From a virus: a stretch of 57,338 bases of DNA. This document shows positions 8,195-15,170 of this stretch, piece after piece. The position numbers were made by a program, and so were the translations under genes. Location: IMG/VR virus record IMGVR_UViG_3300017605_000570, positions 1-57,338 of that record; one strand, 5' to 3'. Numbering within the stretch: the stretch's first letter is position 1; each line of letters starts with the position of its first letter. A model generated the notes under the pieces. The model had not been told where the DNA came from. It did no database searches and was given only the letters and a program-made list of their open reading frames with translations.

Positions 8195-8430
8195 TGGCGC
8201 TCCCCAGCAACAAGGCCATGCGGGAATCGGCTTACAAGGCGATCGAAGCCTTTGGGGCAAGGCCGATACCATGCACGGTGTTCTCAGAAAAAATGATGCG
8301 AGCACCAGGTTCAGGCGAGTGCGTCGCATTTCCCGTGCGGCCCGCATCGCCCTCGGGCTCCCGCTCCACGTCGGTGTCGACGATCGCGATCTGGAACGTG
8401 CCCGTTACTATCGCGCCCTCGAGCAGCTGA
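8194..8430 (+). CDS. Possible small ORF overlapping next gene
   Basis: ATG 8194 overlaps the TGA of the initiator gene (GTGATGG). The first 40 codons (MALPSNKAMRESAYKAIEAF at the start) look protein-like, but the last half overlaps the 8271 gene by 160 bases and has Ser/Pro-rich composition. It may be a real short protein or a decayed N-terminus of the next gene displaced by a frameshift. Confidence 0.3.
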   Translation: MALPSNKAMRESAYKAIEAFGARPIPCTVFSEKMMRAPGSGECVAFPVRPASPSGSRSTSVSTIAIWNVPVTIAPSSS

Positions 8431-9083
8431 TCGCCCGCGAGGCACGCGAAGCCGATCTGAAGCCGCTCGCCCAGATCGGCTTTGATGGTCGGCCGGCGCC
8501 GAAGCTGATCGCCACACTCGAGCACCCCGACAACGAGGGGCTCACCGATCAGCAGCGGCGCGATCTCGACGGCGGCTATATCGCGATGCGCAACACCACG
8601 AGCTCGCCGCTCGACTATTTCTACTTCCAGAGCAAGACCGGCATCGCCTTCTGGGAATGGATCGCCGGCAAGCGCTTTGAGTACGATTGGCATATCGCCT
8701 CGAGCGGGCATGCGCTCACGCAAAGCCTGCAGTCGCTGATGCTGGCGAAGGTTTCCAAGCTCACTCGATCCGAATTGAGGGACCGGCGATTGCGCCCGCG
8801 CACGTTCAAGCCGCGCGGCGCCAAGCGCATCAAGGCCTCGCCCACATCGATCAGCGACAACAAGCTCGACGCCATGGCCAGGCTCGGGCGCCTCTGCGAT
8901 TCCGTGAGCAACGTCTCATGGTTTCTGCTGCAGGAGATCGTGGGGAAAGAGCGGACAGCGCGCGACGTGGCGTTGCAGCTGCGCGAGACTCCCGACTACA
9001 TCGGCCGGCGCTTCCGCGAGTCTCTGACCGAGGCAGCGGCGCACTATCGACTAGGACCAAGCAGCCGGCCGAGGGACACATGA
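8271..9083 (+). CDS. Hypothetical phage protein, 270 aa
   Basis: Basic N-terminus, a central segment (RDLDGGYIAMRNTTSSPLDY, about 103-122, then FYFQSKTGIAFWEW) and a C-terminal helix-turn-helix-like stretch (ARDVALQLRETPDYIGRRF, about 233-251). It could be a DNA-binding partner of the initiator, but I do not recognise the family. The start is supported only by a weak AAGG; it overlaps the following gene by ATGA. Confidence 0.6.
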   Translation: MHGVLRKNDASTRFRRVRRISRAARIALGLPLHVGVDDRDLERARYYRALEQLIAREAREADLKPLAQIGFDGRPAPKLIATLEHPDNEGLTDQQRRDLDGGYIAMRNTTSSPLDYFYFQSKTGIAFWEWIAGKRFEYDWHIASSGHALTQSLQSLMLAKVSKLTRSELRDRRLRPRTFKPRGAKRIKASPTSISDNKLDAMARLGRLCDSVSNVSWFLLQEIVGKERTARDVALQLRETPDYIGRRFRESLTEAAAHYRLGPSSRPRDT

Positions 9084-9220
9084 ACGGAACGCGCGACGGA
9101 CTCGAGATGGCGATCGCCGCCATCACCGGACTCGAGAAGCACCAGGTCGGCCTGATCCTGATGGCGATCGCCGCGGTGCTGATCGCTTCGCTTCCCGGCG
9201 ATTGGATCAAACGGCGATGA
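9080..9220 (+). CDS. Small single-pass membrane protein, 46 aa
   Basis: Starts in an ATGA overlap with the previous stop. Residues about 24-40 (GLILMAIAAVLIASLPG) form one membrane span followed by a basic end. Function unknown. Confidence 0.5.
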   Translation: MNGTRDGLEMAIAAITGLEKHQVGLILMAIAAVLIASLPGDWIKRR

Positions 9221-9453
9221 TCTACGATGACGCGCGCTTCAGCGGTGAACTGATCGAGTTGCAGCGGCGGCACCAGCCGCGCATACCACCTCGCCGCGAG
9301 GTGAGGATGGTCCCGATTGACGCCGCTTTCGAGCGCCAGGCGCTCGATGCCGCACGCACTTGCTGGCATTGCCACACGACTTTCGCCAGCGTGCAGGAAC
9401 GCGACAGTCACTTGCAGGCCTGCCGCTACCAGGTTGCACGCTCCGAGTCGTAA
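9217..9453 (+). CDS. Small zinc-finger-like protein, 78 aa
   Basis: ATG 9217 overlaps the preceding TGA. A CWHCHTTFASVQERDSHLQAC segment gives a C-x2-C...H-x3-C zinc-finger spacing near the C-terminus. It is the last gene of the plus-strand replication unit; bases 9454-9609 beyond it show no convincing gene. Confidence 0.55.
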   Translation: MIYDDARFSGELIELQRRHQPRIPPRREVRMVPIDAAFERQALDAARTCWHCHTTFASVQERDSHLQACRYQVARSES

Positions 9454-9609
9454 TCGCGCGGCGTGCCAGTGGGTTGATGATGGTCGATTGCACGACCGTT
9501 GCAAGAAACCCCGATAAACGGCCCATAAAATTGGAGAAATTGCGGGGCCGCAATCCGGCGAAACTCCCGGGCAAGCGCCCGCGATCGGCCGCGACCAGGC
9601 GCAAAACGC

Positions 9610-9639
9610 AAAAAACCCGACGCACTTGCGTGCGCCGGG
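9610..9639 (-). terminator. Terminator of the ribozyme-gene array
   Basis: Stem CCCGGCGCAC/GTGCGTCGGG with a GCAA loop (9616-9639, 10 bp including one G-U) followed on the minus strand by TTTTTT. It lies 28 bases past the last gene of the array and defines its 3' end. Confidence 0.8.
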
Positions 9640-9666
9640 CTCCAATGGTGATCCGAAGGGAAGCGA

Positions 9667-9921
9667 TCAGTTGTCGATGTAGTGCACCGGCGCTGTAATC
9701 GGCACCAGGCAAGCCCGGTGCGGGCCGCCGGTCCAACGTCCATCGGGCAGCAGGTCCCAAGTGTAGACCATTGCGTGGGTGCCTTCGTGCAGGTCCTCTG
9801 CCCAATGTGCCACCTTGCGATGGTGGCGGCATACGCCCTCGCCGACGACCACCCAAATATCGTCGACGCCGCGCGGGATTGCGCCCGCGCGCAGGCCTTC
9901 CACTGTTGTGCGTTTCAGCAT
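9667..9921 (-). CDS. Array gene 24 (last), 84 aa, unknown
   Basis: MLKRTTVEGLRAG start behind a GAGGT site and hammerhead E1. Contains a His/Cys-rich middle (GVCRHHRKVAHWAEDLHEG, about 29-47) that might bind a metal. Unknown function. It is the promoter-distal end of the array, directly before the terminator. Confidence 0.6.
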   Translation of the reverse strand: MLKRTTVEGLRAGAIPRGVDDIWVVVGEGVCRHHRKVAHWAEDLHEGTHAMVYTWDLLPDGRWTGGPHRACLVPITAPVHYIDN

Positions 9922-9935
9922 TTGTTAACCTCGCT

Positions 9936-10015
9936 GGCTGCTCATCAGGCCATGGCCACCACGCCATGACGACCAGGGGCGAGCGCAGGAGCACCCACGC
10001 CGCCCGAGGTTTCGC
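9936..10015 (-). ncRNA. Hammerhead ribozyme E1 (type II)
   Basis: Core GAAA, GUC and CUGAUGA intact; cleavage expected between 9971 and 9970. Stem I GUCAUGGC/GCCAUGGC, loop GUGGUG, flank GCAGCC. Stem III is atypical: two CC/GG pairs, a 2x2 internal loop, GGGCG/CGCCC and a large loop, so it may fold less well than the other copies. Separates the genes at 10017-11021 and 9667-9921. Confidence 0.8.
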
Positions 10016-10016
10016 G

Positions 10017-11021
10017 TCACCGGCCCCGCGCCACCTTGAGGTGGATCACGTTGCCATCCTTCCACTCGGAGATCAGACCAGCGTCGCGCCACCGCGACCG
10101 CCAACGTGTGACGGTCGCCGGGTCAACACCGAAGCGGGCAGCCAAGGCCGCGTTCTGCACGCGCAGCTTCCCACCGTTCCGGCTGATCTCACCAAGCGCC
10201 CATTGCAGCGCTCGCTGCTCAGGGCTGAGTCCAACGTCGTCAGCTTCGACGTCTTGCTCATCGGTGCGACCGCTCCGCAGAAGCGCCATGCCGAAGCACG
10301 ACACGAGCTCCATCGCACCGCCTGCCAGCCATGTCAGGGCCAGCAGCAACGTCGCCTCATTCCACCCGGTTGCCCGCGAAAGAACCTCGATCTGAGGATC
10401 TGCGGCGGCTGGCCTGGCGGAACCGTCGAGCACCTTGCGTGCGTCGCCGATCCGGGACTCCAGATCAGCGGCGCGTCTCGACTTGGCGATCTGCTCACGT
10501 ATGCGCTGGGCGGGCTCGCATGCTTCCCGTGACGCGGCCTTCGACACGTCGGTGCACTTTGCAGTGCGCCTCCATACGTCGACCGGCACGGTGGTTTCGA
10601 GTCTCGCCTCGAGGCTGGCCACGGGCTCGACTTGCCCGAGAGATGCCAACTCGGCCCGCGCCTTGCTGTAGGCGTCGGCCGCGCGGTCATGAGCACCCAT
10701 CACGTGCTCGCGTCCGCTTCCCGTGTCCTTGCGCAGTTTGAGCAACATGCCGTCGACCGCGATCATCGAGACCACGGCCAGCAGGCATGCAGTGACGCCC
10801 GACCCGAGCATCGCCCCGTAGCGACGTTCCCGCACGGCGTCGGCCGCCGTCGAGAACATCAGGGTTTTGACCAGGTCGAGCGCTGCCGCGAAGCCGGCGA
10901 GGCCGATAGAAGTCGCAAGGCTCGGCGCCCACTCGGCATAGTAGAACGCGGACAGCGCAGCGCTGCCCACGCAGACGACGCCCACCGCAACGCGCGATGG
11001 GCTTGGCAATGAAAGCTGCAT
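10017..11021 (-). CDS. Array gene 23: membrane protein with C-terminal HTH, 334 aa
   Basis: By far the largest protein of the array. Hydrophobic segments at about residues 9-28, 34-50 and 69-90, a charged coiled-coil region at about 100-215, a further span at about 228-252, then a soluble tail with a winged-helix/HTH reading (ALAARFGVDPATVTRWRSRW, about 297-316). It may sit in the inner membrane and present a DNA-binding domain in the cytoplasm. ATG 11021 follows AGAGGTGA; an upstream ATG lies inside the ribozyme and was rejected. Confidence 0.7.
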   Translation of the reverse strand: MQLSLPSPSRVAVGVVCVGSAALSAFYYAEWAPSLATSIGLAGFAAALDLVKTLMFSTAADAVRERRYGAMLGSGVTACLLAVVSMIAVDGMLLKLRKDTGSGREHVMGAHDRAADAYSKARAELASLGQVEPVASLEARLETTVPVDVWRRTAKCTDVSKAASREACEPAQRIREQIAKSRRAADLESRIGDARKVLDGSARPAAADPQIEVLSRATGWNEATLLLALTWLAGGAMELVSCFGMALLRSGRTDEQDVEADDVGLSPEQRALQWALGEISRNGGKLRVQNAALAARFGVDPATVTRWRSRWRDAGLISEWKDGNVIHLKVARGR

Positions 11022-11035
11022 GTAATCACCTCTTT

Positions 11036-11098
11036 CGCTGCTCATCAGGCACCAGGCGCGACCCTGGTGCGACGCGCGGGTTGCCCCGCGCGTTTCGC
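11036..11098 (-). ncRNA. Hammerhead ribozyme E2 (type II)
   Basis: Stem III CGCGCGGG with GCAA cap; GUC, cleavage between 11071 and 11070; stem I GCACCAGG/CCUGGUGC, loop GUCGCG; CUGAUGA; flank GCAGCG (covarying pair with the loop). The G of the upstream gene's TAG stop is the first base of the ribozyme. Confidence 0.93.
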
Positions 11099-11304
11099 TA
11101 GATCAGGCGGATATCGAGGACGGTCGACCCGTCCGTGAGCATTTGCTCGACCAGCTTCGCCCTGTCGAAGTCGACGCATTCGGCGTTCAGCACGTAGACG
11201 TTTTCAAGGTCCACATTCTGCTCCTGCAGGGACAGCAGGAATTTCAGCAAGTCGGCTGCGCACGTCAGATCGTTCTCGACCACCACCTTGTACTGCTCTG
11301 GCAT
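11098..11304 (-). CDS. Array gene 22, 68 aa, unknown
   Basis: Acidic small soluble protein (starts MPEQYKVVVENDL; ends STVLDIRLI) that looks alpha/beta. Reads from an ATG behind GAGGTGA just after hammerhead E3, ends with TAG overlapping E2. Unknown function. Confidence 0.65.
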   Translation of the reverse strand: MPEQYKVVVENDLTCAADLLKFLLSLQEQNVDLENVYVLNAECVDFDRAKLVEQMLTDGSTVLDIRLI

Positions 11305-11314
11305 GTGTCACCTC

Positions 11315-11375
11315 GGCTGCTCATCAGGCCTCGCCAACCACGACGAGGCGACGCGCGGTTGCCCGCGCGTTTCGC
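11315..11375 (-). ncRNA. Hammerhead ribozyme E3 (type II)
   Basis: Stem III CGCGCGG, GCAA cap; GUC, cleavage between 11350 and 11349; stem I GCCUCGUC/GGCGAGGC, loop GUGGUU; flank GCAGCC. Overlaps the upstream TAG by one base. Confidence 0.93.
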
Positions 11376-11611
11376 TACAGTTCGGCGACGATCAGCCCGG
11401 AATAGCCGAGCAAAAGATCGTAGCGCTTGCCGTCCCACGGCACCCCGCGCCACACCCACCACCCGTCGTGATCCTTGCGCGGCTTGATGCCGGCTTCGAG
11501 CGCGACGTGCATCAACACGCGCCAGCGCGTATCGCTGCGATCTTGCGAGTCACCGCAAGGGATGGCGGCATAGTCCGGATTGTTCAGGGCCGGATCGAGC
11601 GAAATACTCAT
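11375..11611 (-). CDS. Array gene 21, 78 aa, unknown
   Basis: Soluble, Trp-rich middle (DGWWVWRGVPWDGKRYDLLL, about 49-68). ATG 11611 behind GAAAGGA. Resembles small proteins often found in accessory regions of alphaproteobacterial phages; unknown function. Confidence 0.65.
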   Translation of the reverse strand: MSISLDPALNNPDYAAIPCGDSQDRSDTRWRVLMHVALEAGIKPRKDHDGWWVWRGVPWDGKRYDLLLGYSGLIVAEL

Positions 11612-11626
11612 GTGCTTGTCCTTTCG

Positions 11627-11686
11627 GGCTGCTCATCAGGACCGGCGAACCACCGCCGGCCGACGGGGCAAGGCGCCCCGTTTCGC
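11627..11686 (-). ncRNA. Hammerhead ribozyme E4 (type II)
   Basis: Stem III CGGGGC/GCCCCG with a GCCUU loop; GUC, cleavage between 11662 and 11661; stem I GGCCGGCG/CGCCGGUC (one G-U), loop GUGGUU; flank GCAGCC. Confidence 0.92.
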
Positions 11687-12003
11687 TATGTGAACCACGC
11701 GATGAGGATTGCGACCGCCATCGCGATCAGCACCCCGAGGTGCGTTCCGCGCTTGCGTGCCTTGTCGCTCAACTCAGGGACCGGCAGGCCGGTCTCTGCA
11801 TCCTCACCACGCGCGCGTCTGCGGTCCTGAATCGCAAACGTGGCGCCCTCGGTCGCCCGAGGCTCGCGGTATTTGGTTTCGAGGTACGCATTCCACGCTC
11901 CCCAATCTTCAGCGGCAAAGGTTACCGCCTTCTTACGATTGGCAACCGCGTATGCGTTCCAGGCCTCGATTGACGGCCATTGCTGGCGTCGATCCAACTG
12001 CAT
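11686..12003 (-). CDS. Array gene 20: tail-anchored protein, 105 aa
   Basis: Hydrophilic, charged first 85 residues (EAWNAYAVANRKKAV near the start) and one C-terminal membrane span (LGVLIAMAVAILIAWFT), predicting a tail-anchored inner-membrane protein. ATG behind GAGGTGA; TAG overlaps E4. Confidence 0.65.
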   Translation of the reverse strand: MQLDRRQQWPSIEAWNAYAVANRKKAVTFAAEDWGAWNAYLETKYREPRATEGATFAIQDRRRARGEDAETGLPVPELSDKARKRGTHLGVLIAMAVAILIAWFT

Positions 12004-12016
12004 GACTCACCTCATT

Positions 12017-12075
12017 GGCTGCTCATCAGGGATGCGCCACCACGCGCACCCGACGCGGGTTGCCCCGCGTTTCGC
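12017..12075 (-). ncRNA. Hammerhead ribozyme E5 (type II)
   Basis: Stem III CGCGGG/CCCGCG, GCAA cap; GUC, cleavage between 12052 and 12051; stem I GGGUGCGC/GCGCAUCC, loop GUGGUG; flank GCAGCC. Abuts the upstream TGA directly. Confidence 0.93.
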
Positions 12076-12393
12076 TCACAACAGCGACTCTTCCAGCGCC
12101 GCAATGCGATCGACAAAGTCGACGGGCAGGGAAATTTCCTCGCCGTCGTCATAGAGCCAATACGCTTGCGCCGTATCGGCGAGGAACTCAGTCAACACGA
12201 CGTTGAGCGCGACCGCGTGATAGAACGAGCCATTGCTGGCCTGCTCTTTCACGTAGGCGACCGCGTCAGCATCGGTTGCGAAAAGCACCTCGCTTTGATC
12301 GTCGCGCTGAATCTCGGCGCCACGATTGTCGCTGTTCATGATGCACCAGCCCTCGGAAAGCGCCCGGGCCTGGTTGAACTTGGCAAGTCTCAT
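12076..12393 (-). CDS. Array gene 19, 105 aa, unknown
   Basis: Soluble acidic protein (MRLAKFNQARALSEGW at the start; ends AALEESLL). ATG 12393 was chosen over a longer reading because it follows GGGTGA and the longer reading runs through the ribozyme. Unknown function. Confidence 0.65.
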   Translation of the reverse strand: MRLAKFNQARALSEGWCIMNSDNRGAEIQRDDQSEVLFATDADAVAYVKEQASNGSFYHAVALNVVLTEFLADTAQAYWLYDDGEEISLPVDFVDRIAALEESLL

Positions 12394-12407
12394 CTGTTCA
12401 CCCTTTC

Positions 12408-12464
12408 GGCTGCTCATCAGGCGATGGCCACCACGCCACCGCGACCGGCCGAAGCCGGTTTCGC
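12408..12464 (-). ncRNA. Hammerhead ribozyme E6 (type II)
   Basis: Stem III CCGGC/GCCGG with a UUCG cap; GUC, cleavage between 12443 and 12442; stem I GCGGUGGC/GCCAUCGC, loop GUGGUG; flank GCAGCC. Confidence 0.93.
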
Positions 12465-12661
12465 TACGCTTTCGCGTTTCCATAGTGCGCGGCGCGCGCA
12501 TGCTTCAGCCCGTAGGCCTCGCGTGCACGCTTGGCGCCTTCCGATGCGCCGGAGAACTCGGCGAACAGCAAAGGCTGATCGCCATGGCTCACCCACTCCC
12601 ACGCGCCCGGCTCGCGCCGATCGGCAGGATCATCACACCGGATTCCATAGAGCTTCTGCAT
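12464..12661 (-). CDS. Array gene 18, 65 aa, unknown
   Basis: MQKLYGIRCDDPADR start after GAGGTG. Small soluble protein with a central WEWVSHGDQPLLFAEFSGA and a helical basic end. Similar short proteins with a one-sheet, one-helix look are frequent in phages. Unknown function. Confidence 0.65.
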   Translation of the reverse strand: MQKLYGIRCDDPADRREPGAWEWVSHGDQPLLFAEFSGASEGAKRAREAYGLKHARAAHYGNAKA

Positions 12662-12673
12662 GTTGCACCTCAT

Positions 12674-12734
12674 CGCTGCTCATCAGGCGATGGGCGCGAC
12701 CCCATCGCGACGCGCAGTTGCCCGCGCGTTTCGC
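12674..12734 (-). ncRNA. Hammerhead ribozyme E7 (type II)
   Basis: Stem III CGCGCGG/CUGCGCG (one G-U) with GCAA cap; GUC, cleavage between 12709 and 12708; stem I GCGAUGGG/CCCAUCGC, loop GUCGCG; flank GCAGCG, again the matching variant. Confidence 0.93.
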
Positions 12735-12908
12735 TCAGTGATTGACGAAATACGTCACAAGCGCCGGATCGGCGTCGACCAGCACGAACACATCAGCGAG
12801 CGTCGCTAGTGCTATTGCTGGCGTCTCAGCAGACTCGAGAGCCGAAGCGACGAAAAGCCTATCGCCGCGCGCCCATGCGTCTGCCAATTCTTGCGTCGAG
12901 TAGTTCAT
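12735..12908 (-). CDS. Array gene 17, 57 aa, unknown
   Basis: MNYSTQELADAWARGD start; acidic and Ala-rich, soluble. ATG 12908 lies after the GAGGT site; an ATG at 12920 is part of the leader and was not used. TGA abuts E7. Unknown function. Confidence 0.6.
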   Translation of the reverse strand: MNYSTQELADAWARGDRLFVASALESAETPAIALATLADVFVLVDADPALVTYFVNH

Positions 12909-12920
12909 TGCTAACCTCAT

Positions 12921-12977
12921 CGCTGCTCATCAGGCCACCCGCGCGACCAGGTGGCGACCGGCCGAAGCCGGTTTCGC
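12921..12977 (-). ncRNA. Hammerhead ribozyme E8 (type II)
   Basis: Stem III CCGGC/GCCGG with UUCG cap; GUC, cleavage between 12956 and 12955; stem I GCCACCUG/CGGGUGGC (one U-G), loop GUCGCG; flank GCAGCG. Confidence 0.93.
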
Positions 12978-12981
12978 TGGT

Positions 12982-13179
12982 TCACCCCACGAAGACCTTG
13001 CCGCACGTGTTGCCGTTGATGTCCCGCAGGCGGTGCTTGCCGCCATGCCAGCACATTTCTTGCAACCCGTCGTCGCGGTCGAGCTTGGTGGCGAGCTCGC
13101 GAAGCATGCGCGCCACCTCTGCCGCCCGCGATTCCTCGAAAGCGGCGTTGCCCATGTCGATCGTGATCGTGATCTTCAT
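12982..13179 (-). CDS. Array gene 16: conserved small phage protein, 65 aa
   Basis: MKITITIDMGNAAFEESRAA start and a LRDINGNTCG box near the end. This small protein, with a helix (AAEVARMLRELATKL) between two strands, is recurrent in many unrelated phages, usually among accessory early genes; function unknown. Ends 5 bases before E8. Confidence 0.7.
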   Translation of the reverse strand: MKITITIDMGNAAFEESRAAEVARMLRELATKLDRDDGLQEMCWHGGKHRLRDINGNTCGKVFVG

Positions 13180-13193
13180 CTGTTCACCTCATC

Positions 13194-13256
13194 GGCTGCT
13201 CATCAGTGCCGGCGAACCACCGCCGACAGACGCGCGAGTTGCCCCGCGCGTTTCGC
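13194..13256 (-). ncRNA. Hammerhead ribozyme E9 (type II)
   Basis: Stem III CGCGCGGG/CUCGCGCG with GCAA cap; GUC, cleavage between 13229 and 13228; stem I UGUCGGCG/CGCCGGCA, loop GUGGUU; flank GCAGCC. Confidence 0.93.
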
Positions 13257-13435
13257 TATTCCTCGCTGTCGTCTTCGTCCTCATCCTCATGAGTGAAGAA
13301 CTCATTGGCGTGGGCCATGTCGGCCACGTCATCCTCGCTCATGTATTTGAGGCAGGCCATAATGACCGTGTCGCGGTCCAATAGCCCTTCCTCGACGGCT
13401 TCAAGGATTTTGTTGGTCACCTTGCGGCTCTGCAT
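13256..13435 (-). CDS. Array gene 15: acidic small phage protein, 59 aa
   Basis: MQSRKVTNKILEAVEEGLLD start, VIMACLKYMSEDDVADMA middle, then a run of Asp/Glu to the end. All-helical. Related short proteins occur in many phages; function unknown, and an acidic tail of this type can mimic nucleic acid. ATG behind AAAGGTGA; TAG overlaps E9 by one base. Confidence 0.65.
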   Translation of the reverse strand: MQSRKVTNKILEAVEEGLLDRDTVIMACLKYMSEDDVADMAHANEFFTHEDEDEDDSEE

Positions 13436-13448
13436 GTTTCACCTTTGT

Positions 13449-13509
13449 GGCTGCTCATCAGGCGTGCGGAACCACCCGCACGCGACGCGCGATTGCTCGC
13501 GCGTTTCGC
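13449..13509 (-). ncRNA. Hammerhead ribozyme E10 (type II)
   Basis: Stem III CGCGCGA/UCGCGCG with GCAA cap; GUC, cleavage between 13484 and 13483; stem I GCGUGCGG/CCGCACGC, loop GUGGUU; flank GCAGCC. Confidence 0.94.
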
Positions 13510-13785
13510 TCACTTCATGGTGCGCGGAAGGCTGAAACCATCCATCGCGTCGTCAGTCACTTGGACGAAAACGTAGTCTCCGTTCCGCGTGACGCCACCA
13601 TGCCAGACGCCGCCCCATCCCAATTTGCTCACCAATGCCATCGCCGCGAGGCGAGCATTGACGCGCGGGTTAGCGCTGTCGTCTTGGTCAACAGTCTTGG
13701 CCCCCGCGGCGCACGACGCACGCCAACGGTTTTCCATGTTGCGCTCTGTCGGCCCGACAAAACGCACGGTTATCGCTTGTCTCAT
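13510..13785 (-). CDS. Array gene 14, 91 aa, unknown
   Basis: MRQAITVRFVGPTERN start, RWRASCAAG middle, and a WGGVWHGGVTRNGDYVFVQV strand-rich end. This pattern (small protein reading VRFVGPT...RW.A.) is found in other phages and may bind nucleic acid, but function is unknown. TGA abuts E10. Confidence 0.68.
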   Translation of the reverse strand: MRQAITVRFVGPTERNMENRWRASCAAGAKTVDQDDSANPRVNARLAAMALVSKLGWGGVWHGGVTRNGDYVFVQVTDDAMDGFSLPRTMK

Positions 13786-13799
13786 GTGTTCACCTCATC

Positions 13800-13862
13800 G
13801 GCTGCTCATCAGTGCCGCGGCACCACCCGCGGCAGACGCGAGCCTCGCGGCCCGCGTTTCGC
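13800..13862 (-). ncRNA. Hammerhead ribozyme E11 (type II)
   Basis: Stem III CGCGGGCC/GGCUCGCG (one G-U) with GCGA cap; GUC, cleavage between 13835 and 13834; stem I UGCCGCGG/CCGCGGCA, loop GUGGUG; flank GCAGCC. Confidence 0.93.
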
Positions 13863-14051
13863 TTAATCGTTGTATTTCTCGATCCGGCCGAGCTTGCCGA
13901 GCCGCGCGAGCGGCCCATCCGTTTGGGCCGCCTGAGCTTCCGCGAGCGTTGCAAATCGCTTTGCTTCGCTGCGCTTGAAGCTCCATTCGCCGCGCGCCGT
14001 CAGAAAGCACGTGACGCCCCACGCATTGGCGCTTTCGATCGTGTAGTGCAT
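13863..14051 (-). CDS. Array gene 13, 62 aa, unknown
   Basis: MHYTIESANAWGVTCFLTAR start, then a basic FKRSEAKRFATLAEAQAAQ helix. Small alpha/beta protein of unknown function. ATG behind GAGGTGA; TAA abuts E11. Confidence 0.62.
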   Translation of the reverse strand: MHYTIESANAWGVTCFLTARGEWSFKRSEAKRFATLAEAQAAQTDGPLARLGKLGRIEKYND

Positions 14052-14064
14052 TGGTCACCTCATT

Positions 14065-14125
14065 GGCTGCTCATCAGGCCTCGGGCACCACCCCGAGACG
14101 ACCGGGCCTTTCGGCCCGGTTTCGC
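14065..14125 (-). ncRNA. Hammerhead ribozyme E12 (type II)
   Basis: Stem III CCGGGCC/GGCCCGG with GAAA cap; GUC, cleavage between 14100 and 14099; stem I GUCUCGGG/CCCGAGGC, loop GUGGUG; flank GCAGCC. Preceded by TT rather than A before GCGAAA. Confidence 0.93.
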
Positions 14126-14127
14126 AA

Positions 14128-14487
14128 TCACGCTGCAGTCAGAAGGCGTGGCATATCCGCAGGGTTGACGTAGAACGACAACCCCATGTCCTTGCCGCAA
14201 AACATCGAGTGACGAACGCACACGGCGCCTTGCGGCACCGGCACCGTCTGCCCCTCGGCCGTCTGATTCCACGGCGCGACCTGGTTGTGCTTGTCGGCCG
14301 AGCCGATCGGCTCGCCCGCGAGCGTGCATGTGCGATACTGCGAACGCGAGCCGCCCGACCAGTTCAGGTCGTGCAGCGTGACATGCGCCGCGGCATACAC
14401 ACGAAACTTGCGACCCCGGTAAGCCGGGAAAGTAGCGCGCACCAGGCGCTCGACCTGGGCGCGCGTCGCTTTGATGGGCTCTTGCAT
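14128..14487 (-). CDS. Array gene 12, 119 aa, conserved phage protein
   Basis: ATRAQVERLVRATFPAYRGR (about 8-27) followed by KFRVYAAAHVTLHDLNWSGG, then a glycine/threonine-rich domain. The arrangement resembles a family of small proteins found in many phages and plasmids; function unknown. ATG behind GAGGTGA. Confidence 0.68.
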   Translation of the reverse strand: MQEPIKATRAQVERLVRATFPAYRGRKFRVYAAAHVTLHDLNWSGGSRSQYRTCTLAGEPIGSADKHNQVAPWNQTAEGQTVPVPQGAVCVRHSMFCGKDMGLSFYVNPADMPRLLTAA

Positions 14488-14500
14488 GTGTCACCTCATT

Positions 14501-14561
14501 GGCTGCTCATCAGGCGCCGGGAACCACCCCGACGCGACGCGCGGTTGCCCGCGCGTTTCGC
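14501..14561 (-). ncRNA. Hammerhead ribozyme E13 (type II)
   Basis: Stem III CGCGCGG/CCGCGCG with GCAA cap; GUC, cleavage between 14536 and 14535; stem I GCGUCGGG/CCCGGCGC (one U-G), loop GUGGUU; flank GCAGCC. Confidence 0.94.
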
Positions 14562-14846
14562 TTAGTTCGCCTTCACCGGGCGCATGCTCTCACGGAACAC
14601 CGCTTCCGATAGGTCCGTGCCCCATCGCGCCAGCGCGACATCGCCGGCCACATTGGCGTGCGCGGAACGAACCGCGACGCCAGCTGCAGCAAGTCCGCGG
14701 CAATAGGCTTCGCAGGTCCGGAAGTCCGACTGCAAAAGCCGCTTGCGGCCACCCGTGGGTGACACGACGTCCCAATCGAAGTTTGAGACCGCGAACACGT
14801 TGGCAATGCCGCACTGGTAGACAAGCACGGCGCGTTCAATCTGCAT
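14562..14846 (-). CDS. Array gene 11, 94 aa, unknown
   Basis: MQIERAVLVYQCGIANVFAV start; alpha/beta, with a helix containing DFRTCEAYCRGLAAAGVAV (about 41-59). No motif recognised. TAA abuts E13. Confidence 0.65.
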   Translation of the reverse strand: MQIERAVLVYQCGIANVFAVSNFDWDVVSPTGGRKRLLQSDFRTCEAYCRGLAAAGVAVRSAHANVAGDVALARWGTDLSEAVFRESMRPVKAN

Positions 14847-14859
14847 GGTTCACCTCATT

Positions 14860-14918
14860 GGCTGCTCATCAGTGACCAGGCACCACCCTGGCCAGACGGG
14901 CCTTGCGGCCCGTTTCGC
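14860..14918 (-). ncRNA. Hammerhead ribozyme E14 (type II)
   Basis: Stem III CGGGCC/GGCCCG with GCAA cap; GUC, cleavage between 14895 and 14894; stem I UGGCCAGG/CCUGGUCA, loop GUGGUG; flank GCAGCC. Confidence 0.94.
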
Positions 14919-15094
14919 TAGTGCATCGAGACGCCTACCGCGTCGCGCGCGATGCGCTCCGCCTCGCCGTTCCCGAAACCGACTTCGACCAAATGAAACG
15001 CGACCGCCTCAACGGTGTCGACCGGATCGCAACCAAATTGCTCGGCATCGCCGATCAGGGTCGAGATCAGTTCAACGGTTGAATCGCTCAGCAT
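14918..15094 (-). CDS. Array gene 10, 58 aa, unknown
   Basis: MLSDSTVELISTLIGDAEQF start, acidic and all-helical. ATG behind GAGGTGA, TAG overlapping E14. Too short for a confident family call; reading frame supported by position between two ribozymes. Confidence 0.6.
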   Translation of the reverse strand: MLSDSTVELISTLIGDAEQFGCDPVDTVEAVAFHLVEVGFGNGEAERIARDAVGVSMH

Positions 15095-15108
15095 GTTGTC
15101 ACCTCATT

Positions 15109-15170
15109 GGCTGCTCATCAGATCGCGGGAACCACCCCGCGATGACCGGGCCAACGCGGCCCGGTTTCGC
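15109..15170 (-). ncRNA. Hammerhead ribozyme E15 (type II)
   Basis: Stem III CCGGGCC/GGCCCGG with a GCGUU loop; GUC, cleavage between 15144 and 15143; stem I AUCGCGGG/CCCGCGAU (perfect), loop GUGGUU; flank GCAGCC. Confidence 0.95.

Noticed and set aside
9454-9698. Plus-strand ORF after the zinc-finger-like gene
   Set aside because: Arg/Lys-biased frame that runs through the array terminator and into the antisense of the last array gene.
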